Positions 1 through 8,812 are shown, numbered from the stretch's first letter. The stretch: DNA of 64,000 nt from Elusimicrobia bacterium GWA2_66_18 (GCA_001799675.1 MGTX01000014.1:25290-89289), one strand, 5' to 3'. Numbers and translations are program-made. The notes: generated by a model from the letters alone, not told the origin.

Positions 1-78
1 TCCAGCGCCCCGGCGCCCCGCCGCTGTAAGCATCGCCCGCGACCGGTCCGCAGCTACGCAAACGCCGCGCTCTCCGTC

Positions 79-108
79 GTCAAGGCCCACAATTTTTTGG
101 GCCTTGAC
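79..108. repeat. 11-bp perfect inverted repeat, 8-nt loop
   Basis: GTCAAGGCCCA at 79-89 is the exact reverse complement of TGGGCCTTGAC at 98-108, with a T-rich loop. No T-run follows on either strand, only an A-run on the plus strand, so it is not a canonical intrinsic terminator. Its right arm contains the -35 hexamer of the downstream promoter, so it could be an operator or the degenerate terminator of a gene left of the window. Confidence 0.6.
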
Positions 109-131
109 TGAAAAAAAATCGGAGCTATACT
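104..131 (+). promoter_or_regulatory. Sigma70-type promoter for the candidate structured RNA
   Basis: TTGACT (104-109) and TATACT (126-131) are separated by 16 bp and each differs little from the TTGACA/TATAAT consensus. The predicted transcription start, about 7 nt after the -10 box, falls at 138-139. That is exactly the first base of the long closing stem of the downstream RNA candidate. It is one of the two best promoter matches in the window. Confidence 0.75.
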
Positions 132-137
132 CAATAT

Positions 138-362
138 CGTCACCCGTCCCGAACCCGGTGTCGGAGGCGCTCAAGAAGGACCCCGGGTTGAGGCTGAGGC
201 CGGAACCGGAGGTCGGAGTCGAAGGCCGTCGTCGTGAGGCGCCCGTCGCGGGTTTGCCGAGACGCGTCGGGCCGCCTGGAGTGGCGGGCGTTACGGATTC
301 GGGGCGGGTGACTTACGAGGCGCTGAGACGGTCCGATTAAAAGGACGCCTGTCTCGGCGCCT
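138..362 (+). ncRNA. Candidate free-standing structured RNA (6S-like architecture)
   Basis: No convincing protein is encoded here; the 78-aa ORF on the track starts at a TTG inside the -35 box. Bases 139-153 pair with 298-312 over 15 bp with a single G.U wobble. This closes a domain of about 174 nt that starts at the predicted transcription start. A second hairpin follows: 318-329 with 351-362 (12 bp, one G.U), extended internally by 331-334 with 343-346. Inside the closed domain further pairing is possible, for example 238-247 with 283-292. A strong promoter, a long 5'-to-3' closing stem and a length near 180-220 nt resemble 6S RNA. I cannot match 6S sequence signatures, and hallmarks of RNase P, tmRNA and SRP RNA are absent. 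The next gene, queE, is convergent, so this is not a riboswitch for it. Confidence 0.5.
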
Positions 363-370
363 CCTGTCCG

Positions 371-1087
371 TCAGGGAAGGCGCCAGTAGTGGTGCCACTG
401 AGGCACCACCCTCACGTCCCGCACGACCCGCCTGGCCAAGTCCTCGAAGCGCAGGCAGCGCGCGGGCGCAATCGCCTGCGCGCCGTGCAACGGGGTCGCC
501 GGCTGGAGCACCAGAGGCAGGCGCCGGGGCGCGCCGCGCAGGAGCGACAGCACCCGGCGCCACTCCCCCTCGGTCGAGAGCGAAGTCAAAACAACCTTCA
601 CGAAAGTCCCGCGCGGGGCCTCTTTTAGGAAGGACTCGTGGAGGTCCCAACTCTCGCGCCCCGTGGAGGACGGGAGTTTAATGTCCATGGCCACCGTGTC
701 GCAGAGCGGGGCCAGGGCGCGCATGGCGGCCGGCAGCGTCCCGTTGGTCTCCAGATAATTCTCCAGCCCCCGAACACGCACCCATCCCATCAGGGGCCTC
801 AAGAACGCGGCGTGAAGGAGGGGCTCTCCCCCCGTCCAGGAGACGCTGCGATGCCGACGCCCGCGGTCTAAACGCGCGATGGCGGACTTCACGAACCCGG
901 CGCTCACGACCTTGCCGGAGGGGATCGGAATCGCGTCCGGCTCGTCGCAATAGTCGCAGCGGAGGTTGCATCCGCCCAGGCGCACGAAGATCTGCCTCTC
1001 GCCCACGCGCAGGCCTTCGCCCTGAAGCGAGGAGAAGACCGACACCATGCGGGCGCGGGACTCGTCGGAGAGCTTCAGCGCCCTCAA
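371..1087 (-). CDS. queE: 7-carboxy-7-deazaguanine synthase QueE (radical SAM)
   Basis: Converts 6-carboxy-tetrahydropterin to 7-carboxy-7-deazaguanine in queuosine/preQ1 synthesis. The family hallmarks are visible: an N-terminal FSSLQGEG stretch, then the radical-SAM cluster motif CNLRCDYC (CX3CX2C), then TGGEPLL. The chosen TTG start (1087) overlaps the queC stop as TTGA, has GAGG a little upstream, and gives 238 aa. The alternative ATG at 1048 gives 225 aa and also precedes the conserved FSSLQGEG. It is last in a translationally coupled minus-strand operon and is convergent with the RNA candidate. No queD, queF or tgt gene is in the window. The function is secure; the start is less so. Confidence 0.9.
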   Translation of the reverse strand: MRALKLSDESRARMVSVFSSLQGEGLRVGERQIFVRLGGCNLRCDYCDEPDAIPIPSGKVVSAGFVKSAIARLDRGRRHRSVSWTGGEPLLHAAFLRPLMGWVRVRGLENYLETNGTLPAAMRALAPLCDTVAMDIKLPSSTGRESWDLHESFLKEAPRGTFVKVVLTSLSTEGEWRRVLSLLRGAPRRLPLVLQPATPLHGAQAIAPARCLRFEDLARRVVRDVRVVPQWHHYWRLP

Positions 1088-1758
1088 AGCGCGGGATCCT
1101 CGACGCCTGCTTCCCGGAAGCCCTTCTCGCGGAGCCGGCACGAATCGCAACGGCCGCACGGCCGCGAGCCCCCGGCGTAGCACGACCAAGTTAAAGACAA
1201 CGGCGCTCCGACCTTTTCCGCCAGGCGCACGATCCCCTTCTTGTCTAGACGCAGCAACGGCGCCAAGACCCTCAGCGGTTTCTTCTCAGTCCCGCGCTTC
1301 GTGCCCAGCTTGGCCGCTTTGGAGAAGGCGTCCAGAAACGAAGGGCGGCAGTCGGGATAGCCGGAGTAATCGAGGGCATTGGCGCCGATGACGATCGCTC
1401 TCGCCCCGACCGAATCCGCAAGCGACGTCGCGAGGGCGAGGAAGATGGTGTTGCGTCCCGGGACATAGCTGGAGGGGATTGCGCCGCGGCCGATCCTCGA
1501 TAGAGGCATTTCCGGCAGCTTCAGGCGGCGATTCATGAGAGACGAGCCGGACAACCACGGCAAAGACAACGACACCTCGCGCAAAGGCGCCCGCGCTTTC
1601 TTCGCCACGGCCCGGGCCGCAAGGAGTTCGCGATCATGCCGTTGACCGTACCTGATGGAGAGCGCCACGAGCCGGTAGCCCTTCTTGCGCGCCCAGAAGA
1701 GACACGTCGTCGAATCCAGACCGCCTGACAGGAGGATGACCGCCGTCTCCTTCTTCAT
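1084..1758 (-). CDS. queC: 7-cyano-7-deazaguanine synthase QueC
   Basis: ATP-dependent conversion of 7-carboxy-7-deazaguanine to preQ0, the step after QueE. The N-terminal PP-loop SGGLDS is at about residues 11-16, and the C-terminal zinc-binding cysteine cluster (C-x8-C-x2-C-x2-C type, in [15 protein letters not shown]) is intact. The length of 224 aa is normal for the family. The ATG at 1758 was chosen because it overlaps the upstream stop (ATGA) and begins directly before the PP-loop. The longer ORF-track start adds 16 residues not typical of the family. Pairing with queE supports a deazapurine tRNA-modification branch, although the remaining steps must be encoded elsewhere. Confidence 0.95.
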   Translation of the reverse strand: MKKETAVILLSGGLDSTTCLFWARKKGYRLVALSIRYGQRHDRELLAARAVAKKARAPLREVSLSLPWLSGSSLMNRRLKLPEMPLSRIGRGAIPSSYVPGRNTIFLALATSLADSVGARAIVIGANALDYSGYPDCRPSFLDAFSKAAKLGTKRGTEKKPLRVLAPLLRLDKKGIVRLAEKVGAPLSLTWSCYAGGSRPCGRCDSCRLREKGFREAGVEDPAL

Positions 1759-2543
1759 GCCGAGGCTTTCTTGGCCGGGAACTTGCCGTCGAGGGCCTCG
1801 CGGCATATCCGGATCACGTCGGCGCTGAAGTTGCCCTTGTCGATCATCCAGTTGATGTAGCCGCGGTCCTGAGCGACCACCTCGCGCAGAGTCTTGCCCT
1901 TGTGCTTGTTGCCGAAGCCGAACGCGGCCTCGCCGCTCTTCCAGACGAACTTCCCCTCCGCGTCCACGCGGCCGGGGTCCACGGCGGAGCAGAACGCGTC
2001 TAGGCCCGCCGCGTCCTTGGGCAGGTCCGCGTAGCGCTCCACCTGCGCGAAGAGCACCTCGGCCGTGGCGCGCGCGTCCGCCTCGGCGCGGTGGCCTCCG
2101 GCCAGGTCCTTGCCGCAGTAGAACTTGTAGGCGGCCGTCAGATCGCGGCGCTCCTTGCGCGCGAAGATCGTGAAGGCGTCCACGACCCGCTTGCCCGCCA
2201 GCGGCCAGTCGAAGCCGGCGCGCTTGAGTTCGTTGGTCAGCAGGGGGATGTCGTACTTGACCGCGTTGAAGCCTGCGAGGTCGGCGCCCTCGAAGAGCTC
2301 CAAGAGCTTCGGGGCCAGGTCCTTGATGGCGGGCGCGCCTCTCACCATGTCGTCGGTGATCTTATGGATGGCCGTGGCCTCCGCCGGGATGGGAACGCCG
2401 GGGTCGACCAGCGAGGAGAAGAGGCTCCGGCTCCCGTCGGCCTCGAAGCGCAAGACGCAGACGTCGACGATGCGGTCGCTCTGCGGGTCGGCGCCCGTGG
2501 CCTCCAGGTCGAAAATGCAGAGGGGTCGGTCGAGCTTCATCAT
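1755..2543 (-). CDS. DnaQ-like 3'-5' exonuclease (DEDDh)
   Basis: A 262-aa protein whose first about 180 residues form an exonuclease domain of the DNA polymerase III epsilon type. Exo I is DLEATG near the N-terminus, an ExoII-like segment contains the Asp of YDIPLL, and Exo III is HRAEADA with the DEDDh-type His. The C-terminal part (GKHKGKTL-type, then YINWMI) resembles the short C-terminal module often found in stand-alone exonucleases of this family. The start ATG at 2543 has GGAG 8 nt upstream; a second ATG follows directly at 2540. Its start overlaps the preceding lipoprotein stop, and its stop overlaps queC. It is a processing or proofreading nuclease; its substrate cannot be assigned. 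Confidence 0.85.
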   Translation of the reverse strand: MMKLDRPLCIFDLEATGADPQSDRIVDVCVLRFEADGSRSLFSSLVDPGVPIPAEATAIHKITDDMVRGAPAIKDLAPKLLELFEGADLAGFNAVKYDIPLLTNELKRAGFDWPLAGKRVVDAFTIFARKERRDLTAAYKFYCGKDLAGGHRAEADARATAEVLFAQVERYADLPKDAAGLDAFCSAVDPGRVDAEGKFVWKSGEAAFGFGNKHKGKTLREVVAQDRGYINWMIDKGNFSADVIRICREALDGKFPAKKASA

Positions 2544-3022
2544 CGGGAAGGCTCCAGGGAGGGGACAGTCGAGGTGGAAGACAAGACGGGCGGGATCACG
2601 AGCAGGGGCATCCGAGCCGGCGCGGTCGAAGCCATCACCTCTGGGGAGCCGGCGAGGCGGCACTCGTAGACAAGATGGATGAACGGCTCGATCTTGTAAT
2701 GCTCGCCGCCATGCTGGATGTTGACGGCCAGGTCGTCGCCCACGTAGGGCGCGTCGGCGTCCTGGCGGGCGTACTCGTCGACGACGCGCGGCTCCAGGTC
2801 CTTGCCGCAGTTCTTGCGCATGAGGCGGCGGGCGTGCCGCCGGCGGCCCTTTACGAACCAGGACCAGCCGTCGAGGGAGTAGCGCACGCTGCCTCCGCCG
2901 AGATCCACATAACCCACTTCTTTGACCGGACCCTTGCGGGGACGGCGGCGCTCCACGCTCTCGGCCACGCAGGCCGAGAGCAGGACGGCGGCGGAGGCGG
3001 CGAGGAGGACGGCGCGTCTCAT
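2540..3022 (-). CDS. Predicted lipoprotein of unknown function
   Basis: A 160-aa protein with a lipoprotein signal peptide: a basic start, a hydrophobic Leu/Ala core and the lipobox LSAC, which puts the lipidated Cys near residue 18. The mature part has a very basic segment (KGRRRHARRLMRK) and an acidic C-terminal half, and no domain I recognise. It overlaps both neighbours by ATGA, so it is translated with the envelope-glycan genes upstream. Location in the periplasm or on a membrane leaflet is well supported; the role is unknown. Confidence 0.8.
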   Translation of the reverse strand: MRRAVLLAASAAVLLSACVAESVERRRPRKGPVKEVGYVDLGGGSVRYSLDGWSWFVKGRRRHARRLMRKNCGKDLEPRVVDEYARQDADAPYVGDDLAVNIQHGGEHYKIEPFIHLVYECRLAGSPEVMASTAPARMPLLVIPPVLSSTSTVPSLEPSR

Positions 3023-4377
3023 GCGAGGGGTTGAAGCTCCCCGCCCGCCGCGGCCGGGCGCGCGGAGGCGACGCCGGCCAGGCGCTCGGCGCAACGCTTG
3101 CCGTCGAGGAGGGTTTCCTCCATGAAGGAATATTTCCAGCCCCCGTAGCGGCCGATGGATTGCGCTCCGAGCTTGGCTAGGTGGCGCAAGATCGCGTTCA
3201 CGGCCGGGGTGCGGGCGAAATCATAGACGACATAACCGACCGGGATGGGCATCCAAGCCATGGTCGAGATCTCGTCGCGCTTCTTCAAGATCCCGGCCTC
3301 CCGCAGGCCGTCGAGGATCGAGACTTCGAGCTTCGCCGTGTCCACGCGCGCGCCGCCCGGCCGCGCGACCTCGACGTAGAGGGCGCTGTGGCCCGCGGGC
3401 GCCGCGGCGGAAGAGAAATTGCTGGAGAAGCCGACCCGGTAGAACGGGAACTTCTTCTCGGGGAAATAGACCCAGTGCCGGTCGCCTACGACCGGACGGG
3501 CGACGCCCAGGTTGAGGTTCCAGACGGCGTTCCAGCGCAGGCGCCCTCGGGCTTGCCGCACCGCGTCCGGCAGGGGACCCGCGAGGTCCAGGAATGTCGT
3601 CAGCGGGAGGGTGTTCACCAGGCGCTCGTAGCGGACTTCCCCGAGGCCCGCGACCTGCGCGACCTTCCACCGCAGGTCCACCGCCGTGACGCGAGCGCCG
3701 GTGCGGACCACGCCGGGCTCCAGGCGGCGGGCCAAGGCGTCGGGCAGGGCTTGGATGCCGCCGCGGACCGGGTAGCGGAAGGAGGCGTTGTAACCGAAGC
3801 GCTTGTTCTGGTCGGCCAGCGCGCCGTAGAGGACCTCGGTGGCGGAGGGCTTGGGCACGAAGCGGCCCTGCCATTCGGTCGTCATCCGCGCCAGACTCGT
3901 CTGCCAGAGTTTCTCATTGTACGGCCGCATGAAATGACGAGTGATGCCGTCGCCGAAGGCGGCGCGGCACCAGGAGAGAAAATCACCTCGCTTCGACGGA
4001 CCGCTCGGCCGGTGCACCGTCTCGAGGAAGCCGGCCACGCAGTCCACCACCACGCCGAGGGGAAGGCCCTTCGTATTGGCCTGGAACGGGTAGCGCGTCA
4101 TGACCCCTTTGGAAAAAATCGCCGCCCGGCGCTCGTGGACGGCGAGATTCCCCTTAAGCAGGTCCAGGACGTATCCCTTGCCGTAGGGGTCGTGGAGATG
4201 GAGGAGGTGGCCCGTGTAGTCGAAGGTGAAGCCGTTCTTCGTCACGGAGCCGGCGACGCCGCCCACCGTCGGCTTCGCCTCCACGACCAGGCGCGAGCGC
4301 ACTCCGAGCCCGAGCAGGTGGTGGGCCGTCGAGAGGCCGGCCAGGCCCGCGCCCAGGATGAGGACGTCGGTCTTCAT
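3019..4377 (-). CDS. FAD-dependent amine-oxidase/protoporphyrinogen-oxidase-like protein
   Basis: A 452-aa flavoprotein. The N-terminal dinucleotide-binding motif LGAGLAGLSTA and the following VVEAKPTVGG match the FAD-binding fold of the HemY/amine oxidase/UDP-galactopyranose-mutase superfamily. Internal residues such as NEKLW and a C-terminal GRYGGWKYSFME segment fit the members often encoded in polysaccharide clusters. It is not a convincing haem-biosynthesis PPOX because the context is glycan synthesis: a WecA-like transferase and glycosyltransferases lie directly upstream. The ATG at 4377 sits in an ATGA overlap and directly before the Rossmann strand. A sugar-nucleotide or lipid-linked sugar oxidoreductase role is inference. 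Confidence 0.8.
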   Translation of the reverse strand: MKTDVLILGAGLAGLSTAHHLLGLGVRSRLVVEAKPTVGGVAGSVTKNGFTFDYTGHLLHLHDPYGKGYVLDLLKGNLAVHERRAAIFSKGVMTRYPFQANTKGLPLGVVVDCVAGFLETVHRPSGPSKRGDFLSWCRAAFGDGITRHFMRPYNEKLWQTSLARMTTEWQGRFVPKPSATEVLYGALADQNKRFGYNASFRYPVRGGIQALPDALARRLEPGVVRTGARVTAVDLRWKVAQVAGLGEVRYERLVNTLPLTTFLDLAGPLPDAVRQARGRLRWNAVWNLNLGVARPVVGDRHWVYFPEKKFPFYRVGFSSNFSSAAAPAGHSALYVEVARPGGARVDTAKLEVSILDGLREAGILKKRDEISTMAWMPIPVGYVVYDFARTPAVNAILRHLAKLGAQSIGRYGGWKYSFMEETLLDGKRCAERLAGVASARPAAAGGELQPLA

Positions 4378-5408
4378 CGCATGTCGATGAGCGCCATGCG
4401 GCGGCCCAGCCAGAAGACCACCGCGGCGACCAACGCGTACAGGGCGAGCGCGCCCTTGAGAGGATAGACCGTCGCGAGGAAAGCGCAGAACGAGAAAAAG
4501 GTGGCCGCCAGCGCGGCCATGAGCACGACATGGTCGCGCAGGAAGCCCAGGCGCTCCAGGCGCAGGGCGAAGTGATCGCGCGAGCCGAGGAAGGGCGAGC
4601 GCCCCTGGTTGAGGCGCAGGATGCTCACGAAGAAGGTGTCGAAGACGGGAACAAAGAGGATGAGCAGCGGGGCGAAGACGCCCACGTTGTTGACGTCGGA
4701 ATAGCGCGCGCCCAGGGAGATGCCCGCCAGGAGGAAGCCGATGACGAGACTGCCCGAGTCGCCCATGAAGACCTTGTGGCGCCGGGAGAGATTCCAGGGC
4801 AAAAAGCCCAGGGCCGCGCCCGCCACGGCGGCCGAGGCGAAGTTCACATACAACTCCTCGGAAGGAAGGGACACGAGCAGGAACCCGCAGGCCGCAACCA
4901 GGGCCTGGCTGGCGGCCAGACCATCCATGATGTCTATGATGTTGAAGGCGTTGGTCACGCCCACGACCCAGACGATGGTGACGAAGCCGGCGACCCAAGG
5001 CGGGTGAATGAAGCGGATGCGCAAGCCGAAGCGCACCAGGAGCGCCGTCGCCAGGAACTGCACCAGGAACTTCGGCTTATACCCGAGACCCGAGGGACGA
5101 TTGAGGTCGTCGGCGAGCCCGAGGAGGAAGGCCAGCGTGGCCCCCAGGACCAGGGCACGGAGATTGTAGAGAGTGCCCGAAGGGAAGTTCGTGGTCAAGC
5201 GCAGGAGCAGGACCGCGCCCACGAAGCCGGCGTAGATGGCCACGCCGCCGAAGATGGGAGTGGGCGATTTGTGCGTCTTGACCTCGGAGCTCACCGTGTC
5301 GAGAAAGCCGAAGCGGATCGAGACCAGGCGCACGAGCGGCGTCAGGAAGAAGGTGATCGTGGCCGCCGCCGCGAAGCAGGCGGCGTAGAGACCGAAATCG
5401 GCCTTCAT
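4374..5408 (-). CDS. WecA/MraY-family polyprenyl-phosphate phosphoglycosyl transferase
   Basis: A polytopic 344-aa membrane enzyme that transfers a sugar-1-phosphate from a UDP-sugar to undecaprenyl phosphate, the first step of O-antigen, enterobacterial-common-antigen-like or teichoic-type glycans. Family motifs visible: HKSPTPIFGG near residue 46, the acidic pair LADDL near 100, NAFNIIDIMDGLAA near 155, and the cytoplasmic loop FMGDSGSLVIG near 215. About ten hydrophobic segments are evident. WecA/TagO-like is favoured over MraY because no peptidoglycan genes are adjacent and several glycosyltransferases are. The ATG at 5408 lies in an ATGA overlap with the upstream gene. Confidence 0.9.
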   Translation of the reverse strand: MKADFGLYAACFAAAATITFFLTPLVRLVSIRFGFLDTVSSEVKTHKSPTPIFGGVAIYAGFVGAVLLLRLTTNFPSGTLYNLRALVLGATLAFLLGLADDLNRPSGLGYKPKFLVQFLATALLVRFGLRIRFIHPPWVAGFVTIVWVVGVTNAFNIIDIMDGLAASQALVAACGFLLVSLPSEELYVNFASAAVAGAALGFLPWNLSRRHKVFMGDSGSLVIGFLLAGISLGARYSDVNNVGVFAPLLILFVPVFDTFFVSILRLNQGRSPFLGSRDHFALRLERLGFLRDHVVLMAALAATFFSFCAFLATVYPLKGALALYALVAAVVFWLGRRMALIDMR

Positions 5409-7327
5409 CGCGCGGACTCCAGGGAGGCGACCAGACAGGCCGGGCCGCGGAACTCCGTCTTCAGGAGCGACTCCAGGCCCAGCCAATTGGCCCGGCCGCG
5501 CTCGGTGAGTGCGCCGAGGCCTGATCCCAGGCGGCGGGCTTCGCGCGGCACGAAGAGCAGGCGCGTGTAGCCGTCGCGGCGCAGGGCGCGGGCCAGATCC
5601 TCGGCGGAAGAGGCCTCGTCGGCGCGTCGCAGGTACGGGTTCGGGGCGTGCACGGTGCTGGTCCGGTGCGGCAGGGGCAGGTAATAGCCGCGCTGCTCCC
5701 CCACGACGAGGACTTTATCATTTTGCCCGAGACGCTCCCGGGCGTACGTCGCGCACGGATAGTAGTCGAGGCGCTTGGCAAGGAAGGCCTCCCGGTCCTC
5801 CAAGGCCAGAAGGACGGACCCGGAGCCGAAGACCCCGTGCACGAACAGGGCGAGGAAGAGATGCGAGACGATCAGGACCCCCGCCGCGGCCGCGGCCAGG
5901 CCGCGGAAGAGCGGCGAGGTCCTCGAGCGCTGGTCCGCGACTCCCGCCGCGCCAAGCAGCGCCATGGCGGGCGCCAGCGCCGTCAGGAAGCGCAGGACCA
6001 CGCCCGTAGCGAACCAGCCCGTGAAGTAAAGGAGCGTGAAGAGAGCCAGGCCCCGCGGGCCCCTCTTCTTCCACGCTGCCCACAGGCCGAGGGGCCACAA
6101 CCAGAGGGTCAGGTCCCAGCCGATGTCGCCCAGCACGTCCATTCCCCCTCCAAAGCGCAGGGGATTGCGAAAAAGCAGGACGGGCAGCGACGCCAGGTCC
6201 CGGAGCAAGCCGTGGGCGTGGCCGTATTCGGTCAGGACCGAGAAATAACCGGAGGCCAAGTCCGCGGTCCAACCGACGGCCGTGGCCGGGAAAAATTGAT
6301 AAAGAAACGGGAAGACGGGATTGCCCACCAGCATCCAATTCTTAACCAACCACGGAGCGAACAGTCCGACGGCGACGGAAGAGAAGAGAAGCGATTCACG
6401 CAGGCGACGGCGGTACAGCAGTCTCAAGACGATGATCAGAGCGGTCAGGCCGGCATAATATTTCGTGCCCAAAGCCAAGCCCGTGAATAATGCCGACAGG
6501 GCGAGAAGTCCCTTCTTCTCGCCGACATCGGAGATCTCGAAGGCGAGGATCGCGGCGGTGCTCCACAGCATCACCAGCGGCTCGACGTAAGTGGTCGATG
6601 ACATGACCAGCACGGCGGAATGCGTCCCCACCAAGACCGCCGCCCAAGGGGCGGCGGGGGTCAGACGGCGGCCGAAGCTCAGCAGCCAGACGACGGTCAG
6701 CGCCGCGGCCAGCCAGACGTACATCTGCGCCAGGAGGTCCGAGCCGAGGGCCAAGGCCAGGGTGAAGAGCATCTCGCCGTTCTGCGGGAAGTGGGAATAG
6801 ACCAGGCCTTCCGGAGCGTGCAGGCGGCCGACGCGGAGATACTCTTGGGGGAGCTTGAGATGATAGACGAGAGAGTCATACTGATGAGGCGGCACGAGGC
6901 AGGCCCAGAGCGCGGCCAACAGGGGCAAGCCGATCAAGAGGCACAACCACGGCCTCTCGACGGCGCGGCGAAGACCCGAGGACATCGAGTCCAGCATCGG
7001 ACGGACTTCAGGCCAAGCGACGAGCCAGAAAAGACCCAGCAGGGCCGAGCACGCCCAAGGTTTGAAGAGACCGAAACAACCGAGGCAAAAGACGGAGAGG
7101 GCGATTAATCCGAGGCCGAGCGTGACGCCAGCGACGGTCTTCTCCTCTTCAGCGAGAGCGTCGGTCAGGAGAGCGACCAGGCGCCGGCCCGCGCCGGCCG
7201 CGGCCGCGGCCGAGAGGATGAGCAGGAGCAGGGGGAGGATTCCGGGCCGCAAGGCGGGGAGCAATCCATCCGCGGCGACCGCCGCGGCGAGCGCGACCGT
7301 CAGCGCGGCGAGGATGGGTCCGCTCAT
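5405..7327 (-). CDS. GT39/ArnT-type membrane glycosyltransferase
   Basis: A 640-aa polytopic membrane protein of the dolichyl/undecaprenyl-phosphate-sugar-dependent (PMT/ArnT-like) type, with a run of about 12 hydrophobic helices. The first periplasmic loop carries the usual acidic and His residues (YDSLVYHLKL), followed by a second acidic segment after SHFPQNGE. The C-terminal 130 residues form a soluble periplasmic domain. It starts one base overlapped with the GT2 stop (TGATG) and ends in ATGA with the WecA-like gene. In this operon it probably adds a sugar to a lipid-linked acceptor on the periplasmic face. Donor and acceptor are unknown. Confidence 0.8.
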   Translation of the reverse strand: MSGPILAALTVALAAAVAADGLLPALRPGILPLLLLILSAAAAAGAGRRLVALLTDALAEEEKTVAGVTLGLGLIALSVFCLGCFGLFKPWACSALLGLFWLVAWPEVRPMLDSMSSGLRRAVERPWLCLLIGLPLLAALWACLVPPHQYDSLVYHLKLPQEYLRVGRLHAPEGLVYSHFPQNGEMLFTLALALGSDLLAQMYVWLAAALTVVWLLSFGRRLTPAAPWAAVLVGTHSAVLVMSSTTYVEPLVMLWSTAAILAFEISDVGEKKGLLALSALFTGLALGTKYYAGLTALIIVLRLLYRRRLRESLLFSSVAVGLFAPWLVKNWMLVGNPVFPFLYQFFPATAVGWTADLASGYFSVLTEYGHAHGLLRDLASLPVLLFRNPLRFGGGMDVLGDIGWDLTLWLWPLGLWAAWKKRGPRGLALFTLLYFTGWFATGVVLRFLTALAPAMALLGAAGVADQRSRTSPLFRGLAAAAAGVLIVSHLFLALFVHGVFGSGSVLLALEDREAFLAKRLDYYPCATYARERLGQNDKVLVVGEQRGYYLPLPHRTSTVHAPNPYLRRADEASSAEDLARALRRDGYTRLLFVPREARRLGSGLGALTERGRANWLGLESLLKTEFRGPACLVASLESAR

Positions 7328-8076
7328 CACGGCTGTTTGGGCTCGAAGAGCTCGAAGCGCGCCAGCCCCAGGCGCTGGAGCACGGAGAGGGCCAGGCAGT
7401 AGAGGGCCGACAGCCCGTACACGCAGGAACGGCGGAAGTTGATGGAGGAAGCCTCGGCGAAGTAGCGCGCGGCCACGGGGACGTCGCCCAGGCGCTGCTT
7501 GAGCAGGGCGGCCTGGATGAGGAACTGCTGGTCGAAGACGAAGTCGTCGGAGTTCTTCTCCCAGGGGACGGTCTCCAGGCACTTGCGCGAGTAGGCGCGC
7601 AGGCCGGAGTGCCACTCGCCCAGGTTCTGGCCGGTGACCGCGTTCTCGAACATGGTCAGCAGGCGGTTGAAGAGGTACTTGTAGACCGGCATCCCGCCGC
7701 CCAGCGCCTCCCAGCGGGTGCGGATGCGGTTGCCGCAGACCATGTCGCAGATGTCGTGGGTGATGAGGTCCGCCATGATGGGCACCAGGCGCGCGTCGTA
7801 CTGATAGTCCGGGTGGACCATCACGACCACGTCTGCCCCGCGCTTCAAGGCTTCCCGATAGCAGGTCTTCTGGTTGCCGCCGTAGCCCTGGTTCGTCTGG
7901 TGCTCGATGACGGTCAGGCCCAGCTTCCGGGCCAGCGCCACGGTCGCGTCGCGCGAACGGTCGTCGACGAGGATCACCTCGTCGACGGACCCCGGCGGGA
8001 TGTCCTTGATGGTGCGCTCGAGGGTCTTCTCCGCGTTGTAGGCCGGCATGACGACGATGACTTTGGGCTTGGGCAT
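7327..8076 (-). CDS. GT2 glycosyltransferase, dolichyl-phosphate-mannose-synthase-like
   Basis: A 249-aa family-2 transferase with no evident C-terminal membrane anchor. It begins with [14 protein letters not shown], has the nucleotide-binding VDDRSRDAT, and has [11 protein letters not shown] where the DxD normally lies, the variant usual for DPM-synthase-like bacterial proteins. It should make polyprenyl-phosphate-linked sugar, the donor used by the GT39 protein encoded next. The ATG at 8076 is preferred over the 30-residue N-terminal extension on the track because family members begin at the first beta strand and a TATAAT sits 9 nt upstream. It is the first gene of the 8-gene operon. Confidence 0.88.
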   Translation of the reverse strand: MPKPKVIVVMPAYNAEKTLERTIKDIPPGSVDEVILVDDRSRDATVALARKLGLTVIEHQTNQGYGGNQKTCYREALKRGADVVVMVHPDYQYDARLVPIMADLITHDICDMVCGNRIRTRWEALGGGMPVYKYLFNRLLTMFENAVTGQNLGEWHSGLRAYSRKCLETVPWEKNSDDFVFDQQFLIQAALLKQRLGDVPVAARYFAEASSINFRRSCVYGLSALYCLALSVLQRLGLARFELFEPKQP

Positions 8077-8085
8077 GAGAGAAGG

Positions 8086-8091
8086 ATTATA
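8086..8091 (-). promoter_or_regulatory. -10 element (TATAAT) for the queCE/glycan operon, near-leaderless
   Basis: On the minus strand a perfect TATAAT ends 9 nt before the ATG at 8076, so transcription would start within a few bases of the start codon. No convincing -35 hexamer lies 16-18 bp upstream, and there is no Shine-Dalgarno sequence in the gap. Confidence 0.6.
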
Positions 8092-8110
8092 GGATATCCC
8101 TCCCCCAGCG

Positions 8111-8812
8111 TTATCGGAGACGGCAGTCGAATTCGATGCTCCTGACGCCATCCACCAACGAGTCAAGAGTCACCTTGAAGTCCACTCCCTTAACGGCATT
8201 GACGCGTATCTGTGTAGACCGCACATAAATACCGTCGTATGGAGAGCTTCCTATCCGTTCGCCGGCAGGGACATCCTCCTTGGATTTTTTGACCTGGCTG
8301 ATGGTAAGGGTGAATCCTTCAAAATTCCCGGCCTGAATTTCGCGTCGGTAATAGGGATTCACGTAAACATCAACCACTGGTAGAATCTTAGCATCATCGG
8401 CGTTGCCTGTTAAGCTGACGCCTCGCCCACTGCTCCCGGTCTTATTCTGCTCGACCCGGTCAAACTGAGCCAAGTCCACCGAAAAGTTCGGGAAAAAACC
8501 GCCGTCGAAGGAAACGCCGGCATCCAGATCCTTGCTCGTCGGAGCCATCCAGTAAAATATGCCGGCCGAGTTTCTCTCCTTTCTATAGTCAACACTGTAC
8601 AAGGGATAACATTGCAATGATGCGGCTTTTTCAGCGGCTGCCTTGTCGGCTGCGGCGTGCTCGACCTGGGACGCTGCGATTTTTGCCTTGGCATCATTAA
8701 CTTCCGTTGTTATTTCTTCACCCACCTGTCGCGCTTGATCTTCAAAGGCGCCTGCATAGGCTCGCCCGCCAGCCAAGCACAAAAGCCCCACGATCACACT
8801 GATCTTTTTCAT
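8111..8812 (-). CDS. Secreted protein of unknown function, lower GC
   Basis: A 233-aa protein with a Sec signal peptide (MKKISVIVG then [11 protein letters not shown], cleavage before GAF) and an alanine-rich helical segment around residues 45-70. The rest is a mixed alpha/beta mature domain of about 165 residues that I do not recognise. The start at 8812 is set by an excellent ribosome site, AAGGAG, 8 nt upstream; the track's upstream start would skip the signal peptide. Base composition is near 50% GC, well below the neighbours, which suggests transfer or relaxed codon use. It stands alone between two same-strand genes. Confidence 0.75.
   Translation of the reverse strand: MKKISVIVGLLCLAGGRAYAGAFEDQARQVGEEITTEVNDAKAKIAASQVEHAAADKAAAEKAASLQCYPLYSVDYRKERNSAGIFYWMAPTSKDLDAGVSFDGGFFPNFSVDLAQFDRVEQNKTGSSGRGVSLTGNADDAKILPVVDVYVNPYYRREIQAGNFEGFTLTISQVKKSKEDVPAGERIGSSPYDGIYVRSTQIRVNAVKGVDFKVTLDSLVDGVRSIEFDCRLR

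Noticed and set aside
79-108. Intrinsic terminator at the 79-108 inverted repeat
   Set aside because: No T-run follows the stem on either strand; it was kept only as an inverted repeat overlapping a -35 box.
104-340. 78-aa plus-strand ORF in the first 400 bases
   Set aside because: Its TTG start lies within a -35 box upstream of the predicted transcription start, and the same DNA forms a 15-bp closing stem.
138-362. RNase P, tmRNA or SRP RNA at the candidate RNA locus
   Set aside because: The conserved core sequences of these RNAs are not present.
3019-4377. Protoporphyrinogen oxidase (haem synthesis) assignment
   Set aside because: The fold matches, but the operon is glycan assembly and no other haem gene is near; a broader FAD oxidoreductase call is safer.
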